From the NCBI GenBank assembly GCA_020081605.1, contig JAHREC010000029.1, forward strand, positions 62,001-126,000: a DNA stretch of 64,000 nucleotides, in the 5' to 3' direction. Positions within the stretch are counted from its first letter, which is position 1; the number at the start of each line of letters is the position of its first letter. Shown one piece after another: positions 9,746-21,403 of the stretch. The stretch is from Albifimbria verrucaria. Taxonomy: Eukaryota > Ascomycota > Sordariomycetes > Hypocreales > Stachybotryaceae. The notes under the pieces were generated by a model. It did not search any database, was not told the origin of the DNA, and worked only from the letters and a program-made list of their open reading frames with translations. Made by a program: the position numbers and the translations under genes.

Positions 9746-12700
9746 CTAGGACCTCGGAGAGAAGTTATCGTCCTCAGCGGTGGGGATGGAATTCCTCGGA
9801 CTCCTTAATGTCCCCTTTGTCTGATCTAGAGTCTTTTCATTAGCCTTCTTGTCCTTTTTCCGCTTGAATGAAGGGAGGAAAGCGATGATTTTGGCGAATG
9901 GCCATGCGGCAGTCACTCCAATTCGCTCGGCCCATGTGTCAGGACATTTGCGGATGACGGCACCCCAGGGATAGAGATAGCTCCAAGACCGATGGAAAGA
10001 CCCCATTCTTTTTCATTGAGTGGAACGATCTTGAAGGCCTGACCACCAACAAAGATGATGAGAACCTGTCCACCAACCATGACAATGTTTATAATTATGA
10101 AGAACCAGTTGTGCGTAATGCCTTCGAAAATATTGAGCTTGTTGTCCAGTCGTCGATTGTTGAACTCGTTGAAGATCTGGAGCCAGACAAAGGTGTTGAA
10201 GACTAATGTGTTCAACCTTTTCTGATCTTGCTCCACATTCGAATTATACCCAAGCAGCAAGCTCCTCCAAAGTAAAGAGTGAACGAAATGGCCAGCTGGC
10301 ATATAGCTTGACCAATGATCATTTTCCACATCCGAGATGTGATGAGCGGGGCAGATTTTCTATCCGGCTTACGGTCCAGGACGCTACGAGTTGGAGGATC
10401 CGTGGCCAAAGCCAAGGCTGCGAAGGTGTCCATGATGAGGTTGACCCATAATAGCTGAACAGCATTGAGAACGGATTGCTCCCGATCCGAGTACACAGCC
10501 GAGACAAAGGTCAGAATGACGGCCGTAACATTGACCGTGAGTTGAAACTAGAGCCAAATATTAGCATGAAGCAGTGCATGTGCATGTGTACCAAAGACAT
10601 ACCTGTAGGAATTTCTTGACGCTGTCATTAACGGCGCGGCCCCACAATAGAGCCTTCACGATGGATGCAAAGTTGTCATCAAGGAGGATGATATCAGCTG
10701 CCTCCTTTGCAACCTCCGTACCTGCGATACCCATGGCAAACCCAACATCGGCCAGCTTCAACGCTGGAGCATCATTCGTGCCATCACCGGTGGCTGCAAC
10801 CGTTTCTCCAAGATTTTTGAGAGTCTCTACCAATATTCTCTTATCCTCTGGGCTAGATCGGGCGAGAACTTGTAGGCGTGGTACGATGTCTTTGAGTTCC
10901 TCGGCTCTCGTCCGTCGAAATTCTGGCCCTTCCATAACAATCCCACCCTCCTCAGGATGGTAGATACCACACTCTGTCGCGATAGCGCTCCCCGTTAGTA
11001 TGTTGTCTCCTGTTACCATGCGGACAACAACACCCGCACGTCGGCAGTCGTTGAGGGCATCGATGACTGTAGGCCGTAGAGGATCTTTGATGCCGAAGAT
11101 GGCGAGGAAGGTCATGCTGTGATGTATCTTGCTAAAGTTGGCAAGGCTTGGGTCTTCTTCCGATGCAAAGCCTTCTGGAGGCCATGAATCAAAATCTCTA
11201 TACGTAGATCCGATGGTTCGCAGGGTCTGTCCAGCGTACGACGCAACCGTCCGTTTTAGTGTCAGGCGATGCGCACTGGTGAGCTCGGTCGTGGACCACT
11301 CCTGACGTCCAACGTGCGTGACAGTCTTGGTGCATTTTTCGAGAACAATCTCAGAGGCTCCCTTGACATATACTCTGAATTTCCCATTGGGCAGCGCGAC
11401 GACCGATGCCATGAACTTTCCGCGGAGTCGAATGGCACTTGCTGCACCATGACGGCGTTCTCTCTTTCTTCCTGCACTGGTCCAGCACCTAACTCATCTC
11501 GGATGAACGTCAACAATGCACCCTCCGTCTTAGAGCCGATGAATGCTGTCTCCCCGTCTTGAGTGCCTTCGAAGGCCGACGAATTGACCGCATTCGATTG
11601 GATAATCAACCGTCTAGTTTCGGAGTCCAAGGCTTGCATGAACTCCCCAGTAGGCACATTCCGAATGGATTTGGGAGGGAAAGACTCTTCTGATAGGTCG
11701 TAGGTGTTTTCTACCACGTTCACATTGATATTTTGAGCAAGTTCCGCACCACCGAAGCTGATATCTGCGCCTAAGGCCACTGCTACGACCGTCATCTTAT
11801 TCTGTGTGAGTGTACCGGTCTTGTCGGAGCAAATAGTTGTCGCATTGCCCATAGTCTCGCAAGCCTTCAAGATTCGAACCAGGTTGTGATCTTTCATCAT
11901 TCTCGTAGTGGCAAATGCAAGAGCCAAAGTGACAGCGAGTGGAAGGCCTTCGGGTACGGCTACCACGACAATGGTCACGCTGACAACAAAAAGTTCCAGG
12001 AACTGCGCGCCTTTCTTGTCCGGACTGTCTTTATTAGATGGGACCTGGGCGAGAAACTTGATGAAGAGAACGATAAACAATAGTAGTGCTGCGCTTCCAC
12101 CAAATACAGCAATCCGATCTGCTAGACCGTTGAGCTTCTTCTGCAAAGGTGTGTCTTCTTGGGGAGTTCGGAGGGACATGGCAATGCGGCCATATGCAGA
12201 ATGGACACCGACTGCCGTAACAAGAAAGTGACCCGATCCTTCCTGAACTTTGCTACCAGAGATGATGAAAGGGTCAAGCTTATCTATGTTAATTTTCTCG
12301 AGTCCCCCTCCACCCGATTCTTGATGGCAGCAAAGACATCATCTGCGGACGTCTTCTTCATCAAGTCTGACTCGCCTGTCACGGAAGACTCGTCACACTT
12401 CACTCCGTGACCTTTAATGAAGATTCCGTCAACTGGGACAATGTCTCCAACAGAGAGGATAGCCACATCGCCCACCAGGATGTCGAATATCGAGATCTGT
12501 ATTGGCTTTCCGGATCGAACTACATTGATATATCGGTCATCATTTTTCTTATTCAGCTGATTGAATTGTCGCTGCATGTTCCTGATAACCAGTTAGTAAA
12601 CTTTTCAGTACGCAGACTGGGTAGTGTCGCTTGCAGTCGTTGAGGGTTCCCACAATAACCACGATAGCGATGGCTACCAAGATTGCGACACCTTCAATCC

Positions 12701-13433
12701 ATTCAACACCTACGTCGCCTTCTTCATGCGTACCACCAAAGGTTTGATACAGGCCAAGAGCAAGGGAGACAACAGCTGCGATGGTCAGAAGAATCAGCAC
12801 CTTATCGTTGTAGGTCTGCCAGGCTAATTGCAATAGAGTTTTATTTTTCTTGTTGGGTAGGCGATTCTCAGAAAAAATGCGTCTGCGATCCCGGAAATTA
12901 TTGGACTTGCTGTCGTAGGTGCTAGGTGCAATATTAATCGTTGTCTTGGGCTCAGGCAAGCTGCCACCAGCAGCGCCGTACTTAGAGGCACCTCTGGCCG
13001 CAACGCCCTCGTAAGTCATTGAATTTTCAATGTTCGCTTCATCCACACTTAGTCCAGCGCCTCTATCAGTGTTCAAACCTCTCTCCAAGCCCGCAAGGCC
13101 GCCAAGTGCGTAGAATGCATTGTGGCTTTTGGGGTTCAACAATTTTGACAAATGTCCTGGTGAAAATGCAAACTTGTTGTCCTTAACCTTGAACATATCC
13201 TCAGTACCTGGGTCAGGCGTGAAAGCATTCGCTAGATCCAAAGTGAAGCCCCTGGAGGTTTGTCCTGGTTGCAAGGTCGTATTGCGTTCGTGTGTTGAAT
13301 TTTTGTGTTCTCCATCTTCGATTTGCATTGTTCCGTCAACAGCCTGACGAAAAGCACGGTTTATTAATAATTTTTCTTCATAAAGTTGGGACATCGTAGG
13401 GGACGATGCAACGTAGAACAAATTTTTCGACAT
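9746..13433 (-). CDS. PMCA/Pmc1-type P-type Ca2+-ATPase (frameshifted)
   Basis: A calcium-transporting P2B ATPase, expected in the vacuolar or plasma membrane, exporting or sequestering Ca2+ at the cost of ATP. Exons on the minus strand: 13433-12635, 12581-10603 and 10547-9746, about 1194 residues, close to fungal Pmc1. In order: a variable N-terminus, [14 protein letters not shown] (family-typical), first membrane pair, actuator motif [27 protein letters not shown], the phosphorylation site [12 protein letters not shown], a nucleotide-binding domain (VKGASE), the hinge [20 protein letters not shown], and C-terminal membrane helices ([20 protein letters not shown]). One-base losses shift the frame at about 12304-12308 (C5), 11417-11419 (T3), 10261-10268 and 9968-9970 (G3), with no nonsense changes. 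The first splice junction (Leu-Asn-Asp/Trp) also needs one extra base and would use a GC donor. The start is placed at the ATG giving MSKNLFYVA; an upstream exon is possible. Confidence 0.92.
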
Positions 13434-15710
13434 GTAGATGTCCGCTAACTTACAGTTAGGATTTTTGGGAAAACCAAGCAACTTCTATCACGTCTTCTCG
13501 ACAAAAGTAGATGCGCTTCTTATATAACAGCTCTACATCGACACTCGGAGAAAAATATGGAGATTGGGGCTATCAAGGCATTATAAAGGTAAGAAGATTA
13601 TGCATTCTAATGGAATTTCTCGTTAACAGATTTTATTCGCCTCAGTGACATATGGCAAATGACATTTTAGCATAGCCACGCTTCATGGAGTCGTTGATCA
13701 CCTGTTCGCAATGCCCGCTTGGCAATGAATCACACAGCCTCCTATCAATCCGATGAAGCGATAAGGCCGATGGGCACCACAGATTCGATGGTCATTCTGA
13801 GTCCTGCATACTTCTTCAGGCAGTAAGTGTTTCTCACGTCATGTTGTGGTAGCAAAGTCGCATTGCCGACTGCCACTCGGATTATTGGTGGTTGGAAATG
13901 CTGCGCCACAGACCGCTAATTACGCTAGCGGCATGGTTGTAAGATCCAGTAGCTCATGATGTGAGACCTCGAATATTGGCAAGAACTTACAACATGCTAT
14001 GAAGGCTCGGGGAGGACATGTTACTTTAAACTTATCCTTGACGGGTTTCAGCAGTTGGTCTAGCTCTTGGCATTGTTTTGACTCTTTCGGCCATTTACCA
14101 GAAGAAATGGCCTGTAGTAGAGTGCTACCGTCACTGTGATGTCACTTTTCTTTCTCCCCGCTCGACATTGTGACTCCCAACAGACCAGATGAGGCTTGCA
14201 TGTATGCCACCGGTACGGTCCGCCCCCTTCCCTTCGTTCTCCCTTTTCATTTTTCAGATTCCTCCGCCGCGAAAAAGCAAACTACAGGAGATATGCAGAA
14301 TGCAGCCCAAGTGCTGCAGATATATATGGCATCGTATTTGCCCGCTCAGTTAATTGAATCTGTTCATGCAAATCACGAAAACACAACCCTTGAGCTCTCC
14401 ATACGTGTTCAACACAACAATTCCTAGGCTGTGCTTGTCATGCCAACTAACCACCATAGGCCGAGGAGCTACGCTAAAGACGATACGACGCGGCGGACGG
14501 CACCTCTGCAGCACGTCGATTATTTCTCTAGGGAGTGGAAGGAAGAGGACATCTGGCTATCATGGAAATTGGTAGTATCCCAGCGAGGGCTATGTGACCA
14601 AAGCGCAAGACTGGAGAATGCATCGTGGCGACTCTGGACAAAGACGAGCAAACAGCTGCGGACGTCATCACCGGAGAATATCAACTGGTAGTGTGAACCG
14701 AAAAAGCACAAACAACCCTGATATCTTTGCTTACAATCGCTAGGCGAAAAGCAAGCGATATAACCCATCTTTATGGACCTTTACAGAAAGGATTAGTGAA
14801 TTTACCACCATTACTTAATTGCTCGGATGGCACTCTTACTCGACCAATTCTCAAGCGCAGCAAATCTAATATCGTGCTCTTGGGCGATATATATACGCCA
14901 TGCCCCAGCAAAATTCCTTCCGGGAGCGTAAAGTTAACTGCTGATAAGAATTACTGTGTTCCTTGCACTGGTGTTCTTCTCGAAGGCATGTCAGACTTGA
15001 GCCCAAGAAGACATATCCAGTTCAACGAACAGGTTGAACAGCGCATAATTACCACCAACAGGAAACAAGAATTTGATCAAGTGAGTAATATTACCAGCCT
15101 TTCCTTTCCCTTCCAAGGCTTAAATTGTCATTGGGAGAGAGCAAGCCAGTTCCACTATAGTGATGCTAACAATGTGAAGGTATGCGAGAACCGCCAGCCT
15201 CTAGTGATAGGTGTAACGAAATTACCGAACGCACCTTTAAAGTCTGCGATGTACGCCTTCAAGACAATCCCGGCTGGCTATATTACTTGCGAGTGCGCAG
15301 ATCGAACGAGTTCTCAGTCGTCACGGAATAGATATACACGAATTCAGTGGTGGGACGCAAGCAGTTACCAGAAGGACTCCGCTCCCATGAGGAATGAGGA
15401 CGAGGGAGTACCACTACGAGGGCAAGGATCATATGGACCCGGGGTGCCAAGACGAAGCCAACCCTCTAGTCGCGCATCAGTCAGCAGATTCAAGGAGCAC
15501 GTTGAACCACATGAGAATGAACAGAAGGATGGGTACCTGCGTCGTCCCCTAGAGTATTTAGCTCTTGGATATTCTCTTCTTCAGCAACTCTTCTGGGCCA
15601 TGGTAAACGTTTTCTAAAGGTGCTGGGTAGAGTATGGAAGTCTGGCCGAGGTCAATGACTTCCCAACAGAAAAAGCCAATTCTGGGACCCACCTGTTACT
15701 TTTCAATGTG
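13431..15710 (+). repeat. Segmental duplication, copy 1 (partner 24743-26860)
   Basis: Aligned by eye, 13431-15710 matches 24743-26860 in the same orientation at roughly 65-75% identity. Anchors are gatgtc(c/t)gctaactta at the left end, ggttggaaatgctgcgccacag versus ggttgggaatgctgcgccacag, accgtcactgtgatgtcact in both, the whole Reg1-like gene, and gtcaatgacttccc versus ctcgatgacttccc at the right. The left border falls at the start codon of the Ca2+-ATPase, so the duplicated unit comprises the ATPase 5' flank plus the Reg1-like gene, with none of the ATPase coding sequence beyond the start. Confidence 0.75.
14440..15617 (+). CDS. Reg1-like DUF1752 (GATA_AreA-type) protein, copy 1
   Basis: Exon 1 is 14440-14687 and exon 2 is 14744-15617, joined by a 56-nt GT-AG intron that splits a Trp codon (TG/G); the product is 373 residues. 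The N-terminus carries DYFSREWKEEDIWLSW and RLENASWRLWTK, then ITHLYGPL after the splice; this is the DUF1752 block at the head of Reg1/Hex2-like proteins. Further on come RPILKRSKSN and RRHIQFNEQVEQ, matching the conserved His-Ile-x-Phe region of Reg1-type regulatory subunits of protein phosphatase 1 (Glc7), which act in glucose repression. The protein is far shorter than usual Reg1 proteins and its C-terminal third does not resemble them. The start is chosen because it aligns with ATG 25701 of copy 2. I expect a derived, possibly competing, regulatory subunit. Confidence 0.75.
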
Positions 15711-17430
15711 CTCTCAGTGGCCTTGTAAAAACGAGCTCAGCAGGGCACATGCAGTTTATTAAATAGGCTGAGCGGCGCATGGTTATTAGTAATAGAAGCT
15801 AAACATTTGGTCAAGTCAGCCACACCACAAACCTCTTATCCCGCAAGTCTTGCCCCTTCAATACTAGTCATAGACTGGAGGAGATCATCTAACTGTAATT
15901 CAAAGATGCTGATAGCTTAAAAATCCTATAAAATCAACGGCCTTGATGGCTGGAATCGCAGACTTACCTAATCCACATCTGGAATCCGCGATGTGCGCAC
16001 CGTGGTACTGCGAGCTAGATGCTTGAACCATGAGTACGCAGCCCGAACGATCCTTCAATGGCAAAGCCAAAGTCGCATGGGCATCCATTGATAGGGTGCA
16101 AATAGCAATAAGAGTAAATCCGTTTACTCAATGGATTGTGATGAGGACGACGGTTTGCCAACCCTAGCAGAAAACCCAGCCAAAACTGAAATATTGACAC
16201 GAAGCCATCTTTCGAAACTTATCTAATACTCGTTGTGACTTTTGAAAAGAACCACTAAAGCCCAAATTTTTTTCAATAATGAACAAAACCATTAGAGGCC
16301 TGCTCTGATGGGTGACAAGGAGCTTCCTGCTTCCTCTCCACACCGTTCGATGAACTCCCGCATCCTGCTCACTAGGATACCCCTAGGGCTGCAGGCCAAG
16401 AGCGGTAACTTTGAAACAGAGGGAAGTCCGATGTTAAGGAGAAAGTATATGGTTTTAGGTTGGAGACGAAGCGTGACGTACTCATGTCTTCGCCAAGTAC
16501 AGCGTAAACACATGCTGTCGACTTATTGCGCATCTAGGCTGATTTCAAAAGCCAGCGAGTAGCCCCGTAATGCAACCAATGCATCAGCCTCTCCTCAAAT
16601 GAGATATCATATTGCGCCTAGATGCGACTTGTCTTGCGTATTTAGTATGGGTTCGGCTCCGGAACCAGATACAAAATTTTCACATGAAACGTCGATCCTC
16701 TACCACACCTTCTCCTCGTCTTAAAGTTATATACTTATCCCAGAGAGTAAGCTCCATTGAACTTCCGCGATTTGACGTCAACCGGACTTCTTCTAGAAGC
16801 CAAAATTCATTGGAATTTCAATGCGTCGGTGTATAGGTATGTTGATTGGTGATGTACATAGTGGTCACAAAGACGCCCTTTCAACATACCCAAGATGAAA
16901 TGAAAATCAGCGGCCTTCGATAAGTCAGAGAGTCCATCAATTCCGCCAGCATTTCCTTTCATATCAGTAGTACGTAAACCCCAATGTTTGCCCACCATTT
17001 CATCATCAACAACGTACAGTAGTGGAATCCTACTGTATGCTATTGATACAGTACATAGAATTAAAAGCGATGACGAGAGTTGAGCAGCATGCACCAACAA
17101 CCCCTCCATTGACCGGGGTGGAGGGTGGAGCAGTTGGCATCCCGAGAGACACTTTGGTGGGGTTCAATAGCTTGCAGGATCATCATCTGGCCGGCTGCGC
17201 TGAGCCACCACAAATAGGCCATGATCACTTAGTCCATTAGTCTCCAATGACGATAGACTCAACTCCGGAATATCCACTAGTCTCCAATGGTGATTGAGAG
17301 GCTTGAACTTAGATTCGTAAATACGGTGCTGCCCGCCACCTCCTGAGGGCGCGCTAGCCGTCTTGCACACTCATCTTAGTGCACACTGCCTGTGACTTAC
17401 CCTGTAGCCCAAAGCCCACCACAACAAACA
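15711..17430. other. No gene recognised between the duplication and the chromodomain gene
   Basis: Several open frames of 60-100 codons occur on both strands (for example minus 15900-16200 and minus 16807-17109), but none shows a domain, a consistent intron structure or a paralog elsewhere in the window. I leave it unannotated. Confidence 0.35.
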
Positions 17431-17856
17431 ATGGAAACGATCATGGCACAATACCATTATCGCGGATCGGTGATTGAGACCCCGTGGTCATCTCACGTCG
17501 TAGTAGTTGAAGTTTTGTTCACCGTAAAAACATCCGGATGGACTTTCCATGGAGTCAGAGCTGTAAATGCTGATCGCCAAAACTGGGATTGGCCCGATCC
17601 TGAGAACCTGCTATGGCTGGTCGAGAATAGCCATGGTCTGGGACTGTGGGAGGAGTGTCGCCAGCGACCCCACATCTCCGACGGCCAGGGCACGGATGAG
17701 ATTGAGTCCATCATCGGTTACTACCAATCCGCGACCGGGAATATCTACGCCAGCGTCAAGTGGCGGGGCTATGAATGCCCCACATGGGAGCTTGACGATG
17801 AGATCCAAATTCTGCAAGCGGAAGCGACAGACCTATGTGACCGCTTTATGTCGTAA
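17431..17856 (+). CDS. Chromodomain protein, small
   Basis: A single exon of 141 codons from ATG 17431 (Met-Glu-Thr-Ile-Met-Ala). An open frame extends a little upstream without ATG. The C-terminal half reads IESIIGYYQSATGNIYASVK then WRGYECPTWEL, a chromodomain with the two cage Trp residues of the pattern VKWxGY...TWE, and a following acidic/helical segment (QILQAEATDL). The N-terminal 80 residues contain WTFHGVRAVNADRQNWDWPD and are unknown to me. Chromodomains read methylated histone lysines; small free-standing ones in fungi may be host chromatin factors or leftovers of chromo-integrases, but no integrase remains beside it. Its base composition is more GC-rich than the flanks. Confidence 0.7.
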   Translation: METIMAQYHYRGSVIETPWSSHVVVVEVLFTVKTSGWTFHGVRAVNADRQNWDWPDPENLLWLVENSHGLGLWEECRQRPHISDGQGTDEIESIIGYYQSATGNIYASVKWRGYECPTWELDDEIQILQAEATDLCDRFMS

Positions 17857-19062
17857 AAAGGCCTAGAGTTAGAATGCAAATTGGATGTTCCAAGTTTTTT
17901 TGCAGCGTGGTGCTTGACTATAGCCGAGGCCTGGTGTTCACGGCGGTATCTGCACTTTTGTGGTTGCGTGGGCATTTGTTTCTTTGTGCTGGGAGCCAAG
18001 CAAGAGCCCCAAGCAACCGCACCACGGTATTCTTTTGGTTGCAAGCTTTACATACTTACCTGCGCCCACCGCAGGACGGGCCCCTAGATGTACCGGTGTT
18101 GCGGAGGTTCCCCTTCAGCGACCTTATCACCGAGAAGCCTTTGGCCAGTAAGTCTGTTCGGCAACAAGGGCAACGGTCTCAAGTATATCAAGCAAATTGC
18201 GTTGAGCAGGCTCAATGTATTATTTTGAAGGGACAACTATGAAAGTGAAAAGGCTGAGAGGCCATCTAGACTCTTGTAATGGCATTGGTGATGAGTCCGT
18301 AGCAATAGTTAATCCACAACATGTTCTTTTTTCAGTCCGCACTAGGCTTAAAACAATCCAAATAACTGCGTTAAAAGGAAATCAAGTCACTGTTTCTTTT
18401 AGCTTATAAGTGGTACGGGTTGGCGTCTTTGCTTGCTTGCTATGCCCTCCTTGCTGAGCCAAGTTTGTCGGGAACAGCACGGCAAGCGAAGTGAAATCGA
18501 CAGGTCATTACGAAACACTCATGATCGCAGTTTGGGTCAAAGCCAGTAAAATAGCCCAAGATCTTAAGACCATGTTGTGTAGTTAGTGCGGCTTGACAAA
18601 AAGAGCAAGGATGAGAACATGGCTAAGTCGCCTCTATCCACTAAAGGAGTATTTGCACTTTTAGCATCGACAAAACTGAAAATAAAATATAAGTCTTGAG
18701 GTTGTTTTGAGTATTGAACAAACCAATTTATAGAAAGATTGAGAAACAAAACCTCAGACCTTGCCTTCCTGAATACTTCTCTCAATTTGTTTATGCAATT
18801 TCTTGCCAGGAGAAGCTTATACAGACTACTGTATCGCAGCATGAAGAGTTTAGTTCCATGTTTTTCTTAATGATATTGCTTAGACGCATATTATCTGGAC
18901 TCTCCGCAATGTTCGTGATGTTAATTGGATATTGTGCTTGTATATATTCCATTCTCAGATCGGTGTCCAATTCATCCTCAAGACGAACACTTGTGGTTCT
19001 AGTCGTGATTGATTCATCTTTGGGCATCATATCGGCACGGAGGATATGAAATATCGTCCGAG
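17857..19062. other. No gene recognised
   Basis: Short overlapping frames only. An AT-rich stretch from about 18560 onwards leads into the 3' end of the minus-strand regulator remnant. Nothing repetitive was noticed. Confidence 0.4.
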
Positions 19063-20470
19063 TTAAATGATAGTTTTCCCTTGGCCATCAAGATCTTTCG
19101 CAGTAAGTATCAACGTACCTCGAATATCCTCTATTTCCGTTGTTGATAGAGAAGAAACCGCAGATTTCAAACTGTTTAGCGTAGTAAATGCAAGAACGGC
19201 CAGATTGTGTGTTAAATAGGCATCACATCCCTCGAAACTATGACGTAGATAATACAGGTGCATGAGAGTCTCGAAGCATAGATTCGAGTTTGCAATTTGC
19301 GCATCTGCCGTAACAATGGGATTCCCTGTAGTATCGTCGTTCACCTCCGCCAGCAATCCGCTGATATGAGTCATAAAATTGTGGCACAGAAGGCTACAAA
19401 GTTCAGTTAGTCTATTCGCTAGTTTGCTCAAAAGCGAAAAGATGATGGAAATAAGTACGAACAAGAGTAATGTCTCAGGAAGAGATTCATAATCAATATA
19501 AGTGCACGAATTAATGAAGATTCAAAACGAACGTGAAGAGCGACTTACTGGAGTTTGAGTTGAGATGGAAACACAGTTCTTTCTGGTGATAAGCTGACTG
19601 GTAACGATGAGCGCCAGGCAGTCAACGTCTCCATAAATCTTGAAGCCAGTCTGAGTTGCGTGCGTCTGTTTACTTCTGTTTCTTCTTTTCTAAAAAAAAA
19701 GCGGCAGAGATACTTTTCATGATCACAGCTAACTCCATCTTGGCTTTGAAAAGAGGGCCGTGTTGTACCAGAATTGGAGCATTTGTGAGTGGATAAATTA
19801 GCCAGAATGAGCCATACCATGCTGGATCTTCTTCAGAATTTGGCAAAGGCCTTTGAGGACAAGTCTCACATAGAGGTGGCTGCAAGGTATGGTAATCTTG
19901 AATACTAGATAAAATACCAGTTGCAAACTTAGTTGGGATCCTCGATACTCTTACCATGTCGAAAAAGTAGGGACCATGCCGTAAATGCATACGAGTCCCG
20001 CCGTCTCGGGCCTCGTCTGCTGTGCAAGTGGTACGAGTAGGTCTAATTCATTTGCCATGGCCAGTGGCTGAACATTGTATTTCCGTCCAAGTTTATCAAG
20101 CGAGCACATATTGAGTAGACTACCCATCATTATTGCTGCTTGGAGTGTTCGTAATGACGGCGTTGTAGACTTTTCTAACTCCCAAAGGCGTTTTGCCTCT
20201 TCGAAGTATCGATTTCCAAGAGTTTGGGTATCCCAAAACTTATTGCGATACGGCAGCGTAGCAGAGCAATACTAACCGAAACTTAGTGTGGTTGCCTTTT
20301 TTCTTCAACTGCAGGCATGAACATGAACTGCCTACTTACGCATGACACCACAAGCACGGAATTCACGAGCAGTGATGAGCAAAAGTTCTCGGCGCCAGAT
20401 AGCATGTCGTCCAAGAAATGATCTTTACAGAAAAATGAGAACCATTAGTACTCGTGCAGGAAGTAATCAC
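19063..20470 (-). pseudogene. Zn2Cys6 regulator remnant (NirA-like middle-homology region, no zinc cluster)
   Basis: On the minus strand the following pieces come in the order of a NirA-like fungal regulator: FLDDMLSGAENFCSSLL (about 20410), a FEEAKRLWELEK-like block (about 20230-20190), the DPAWYGSFWLIYPL motif with FKAKMELAVIM (about 19850-19730), AWRSSLPVSLSPERTVFPSQ (about 19600) and LMHLYYLRHSFE (about 19270-19230). These match, block for block, the complete gene at 39752-42095. The N-terminal Zn2Cys6 finger and linker are absent: the sequence just upstream is occupied by the divergent bHLH gene at 20529. Several frame changes occur. If expressed it would be a regulator without a DNA-binding domain. 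Confidence 0.75.
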
Positions 20471-20528
20471 GTAGTAAGGACTTCATAAACTTGTCGTTAT
20501 TGGAAACAGTAGTCCATGTAGACGGCGA

Positions 20529-20906
20529 ATGGGGCCTCGCCCTGGAGGCTGTCACTCAAAAAGCAAGTTGTCCATCGGTTACAAGCGTGGTGCACATGAA
20601 GACAACCAACAGATACCCGCTGAGAGAGTGTCTCACAATATCACCGAGAAAGAGTATAGGACAACCCTGAACGACAAATTTGCCGCCCTGAAGGCACGCG
20701 TGCCCAATCTAAAGTCGAAAACTCGGTGTACGAAAGGTGAGATCAAGAGCCAAGCGACAAAATACATTCGTTCCCTCGAGAAGGAGAACAGGGAGCTCGT
20801 GGATGAGGGTTGCCCAGCGCTGACACAGATCGTGGATTTTGTCATGACTGATGTGACTCTGGACCCGTTAGCGGTCGCGATAAACCCGATGCAACAATAT
20901 TTCTGA
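20529..20906 (+). CDS. Basic helix-loop-helix protein (SREBP/Tyr-bHLH type), truncated
   Basis: A single exon of 125 residues. RVSHNITEKEYRTTLNDKFA, then an RVPNLK loop, then KSQATKYIRSLEKENRELVD gives basic region, helix 1, loop, helix 2 and a short zipper, about residues 32-92. The closest pattern is the fungal Tyr-bHLH group, where the basic region normally reads HNxIEKRYR; here the Arg before Tyr is Glu. That Arg-to-Glu change puts a negative charge in the DNA-contact helix. The protein is short for this group and ends soon after the zipper. It is divergent from the regulator remnant on the other strand, with about 60 bp between them. It could act as a non-binding dimer partner, which is an inference. 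Confidence 0.75.
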   Translation: MGPRPGGCHSKSKLSIGYKRGAHEDNQQIPAERVSHNITEKEYRTTLNDKFAALKARVPNLKSKTRCTKGEIKSQATKYIRSLEKENRELVDEGCPALTQIVDFVMTDVTLDPLAVAINPMQQYF

Positions 20907-21403
20907 AATCAACAATCCAAGAAATCCTGTCATTTCACACCACCCCGGGCAAACCTTCAGGAAGTCCGGTAGCTCAACGTGAAGGTCTATTGCGTAAATA
21001 TGAGTGGTCTAACGCGTAACAATGTTCGCAATGACTGGCAATCCGCACTATTACATCCTCATAGCCTAATTTGGGGAACCGTAGGATATTTCGCCAAGCA
21101 TTAACACAGCAGTAGCAATTCAGTACAAACTTATAGATTGAACAGTTTGCTCTACCGCTTAAGCTTTTCAATTAACGCGGACACAGCAATCGTTTCCGTA
21201 TTTCCATGTGGAGCCAGCGCCTCGCCTTAATGAGCCAGGCTACTGTATGTTGCCACATGACGCGCATTCAAGGCAAGTGTACAATAGATCGGAGTTCTGG
21301 TCGAAATAAGTGTGCTCTTTAGAAAGCCAGATGGAAATCTTTAAATACTGCCAACTATCATCCTCAGCCAATTCGTTTTCTATTCATACTTCTGTATCTA
21401 AAG

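Noticed and set aside
10574..12925. Plus-strand frames of 60-130 codons within the Ca2+-ATPase
   Set aside because: They are antisense shadows of the highly conserved minus-strand gene and contain no domain.
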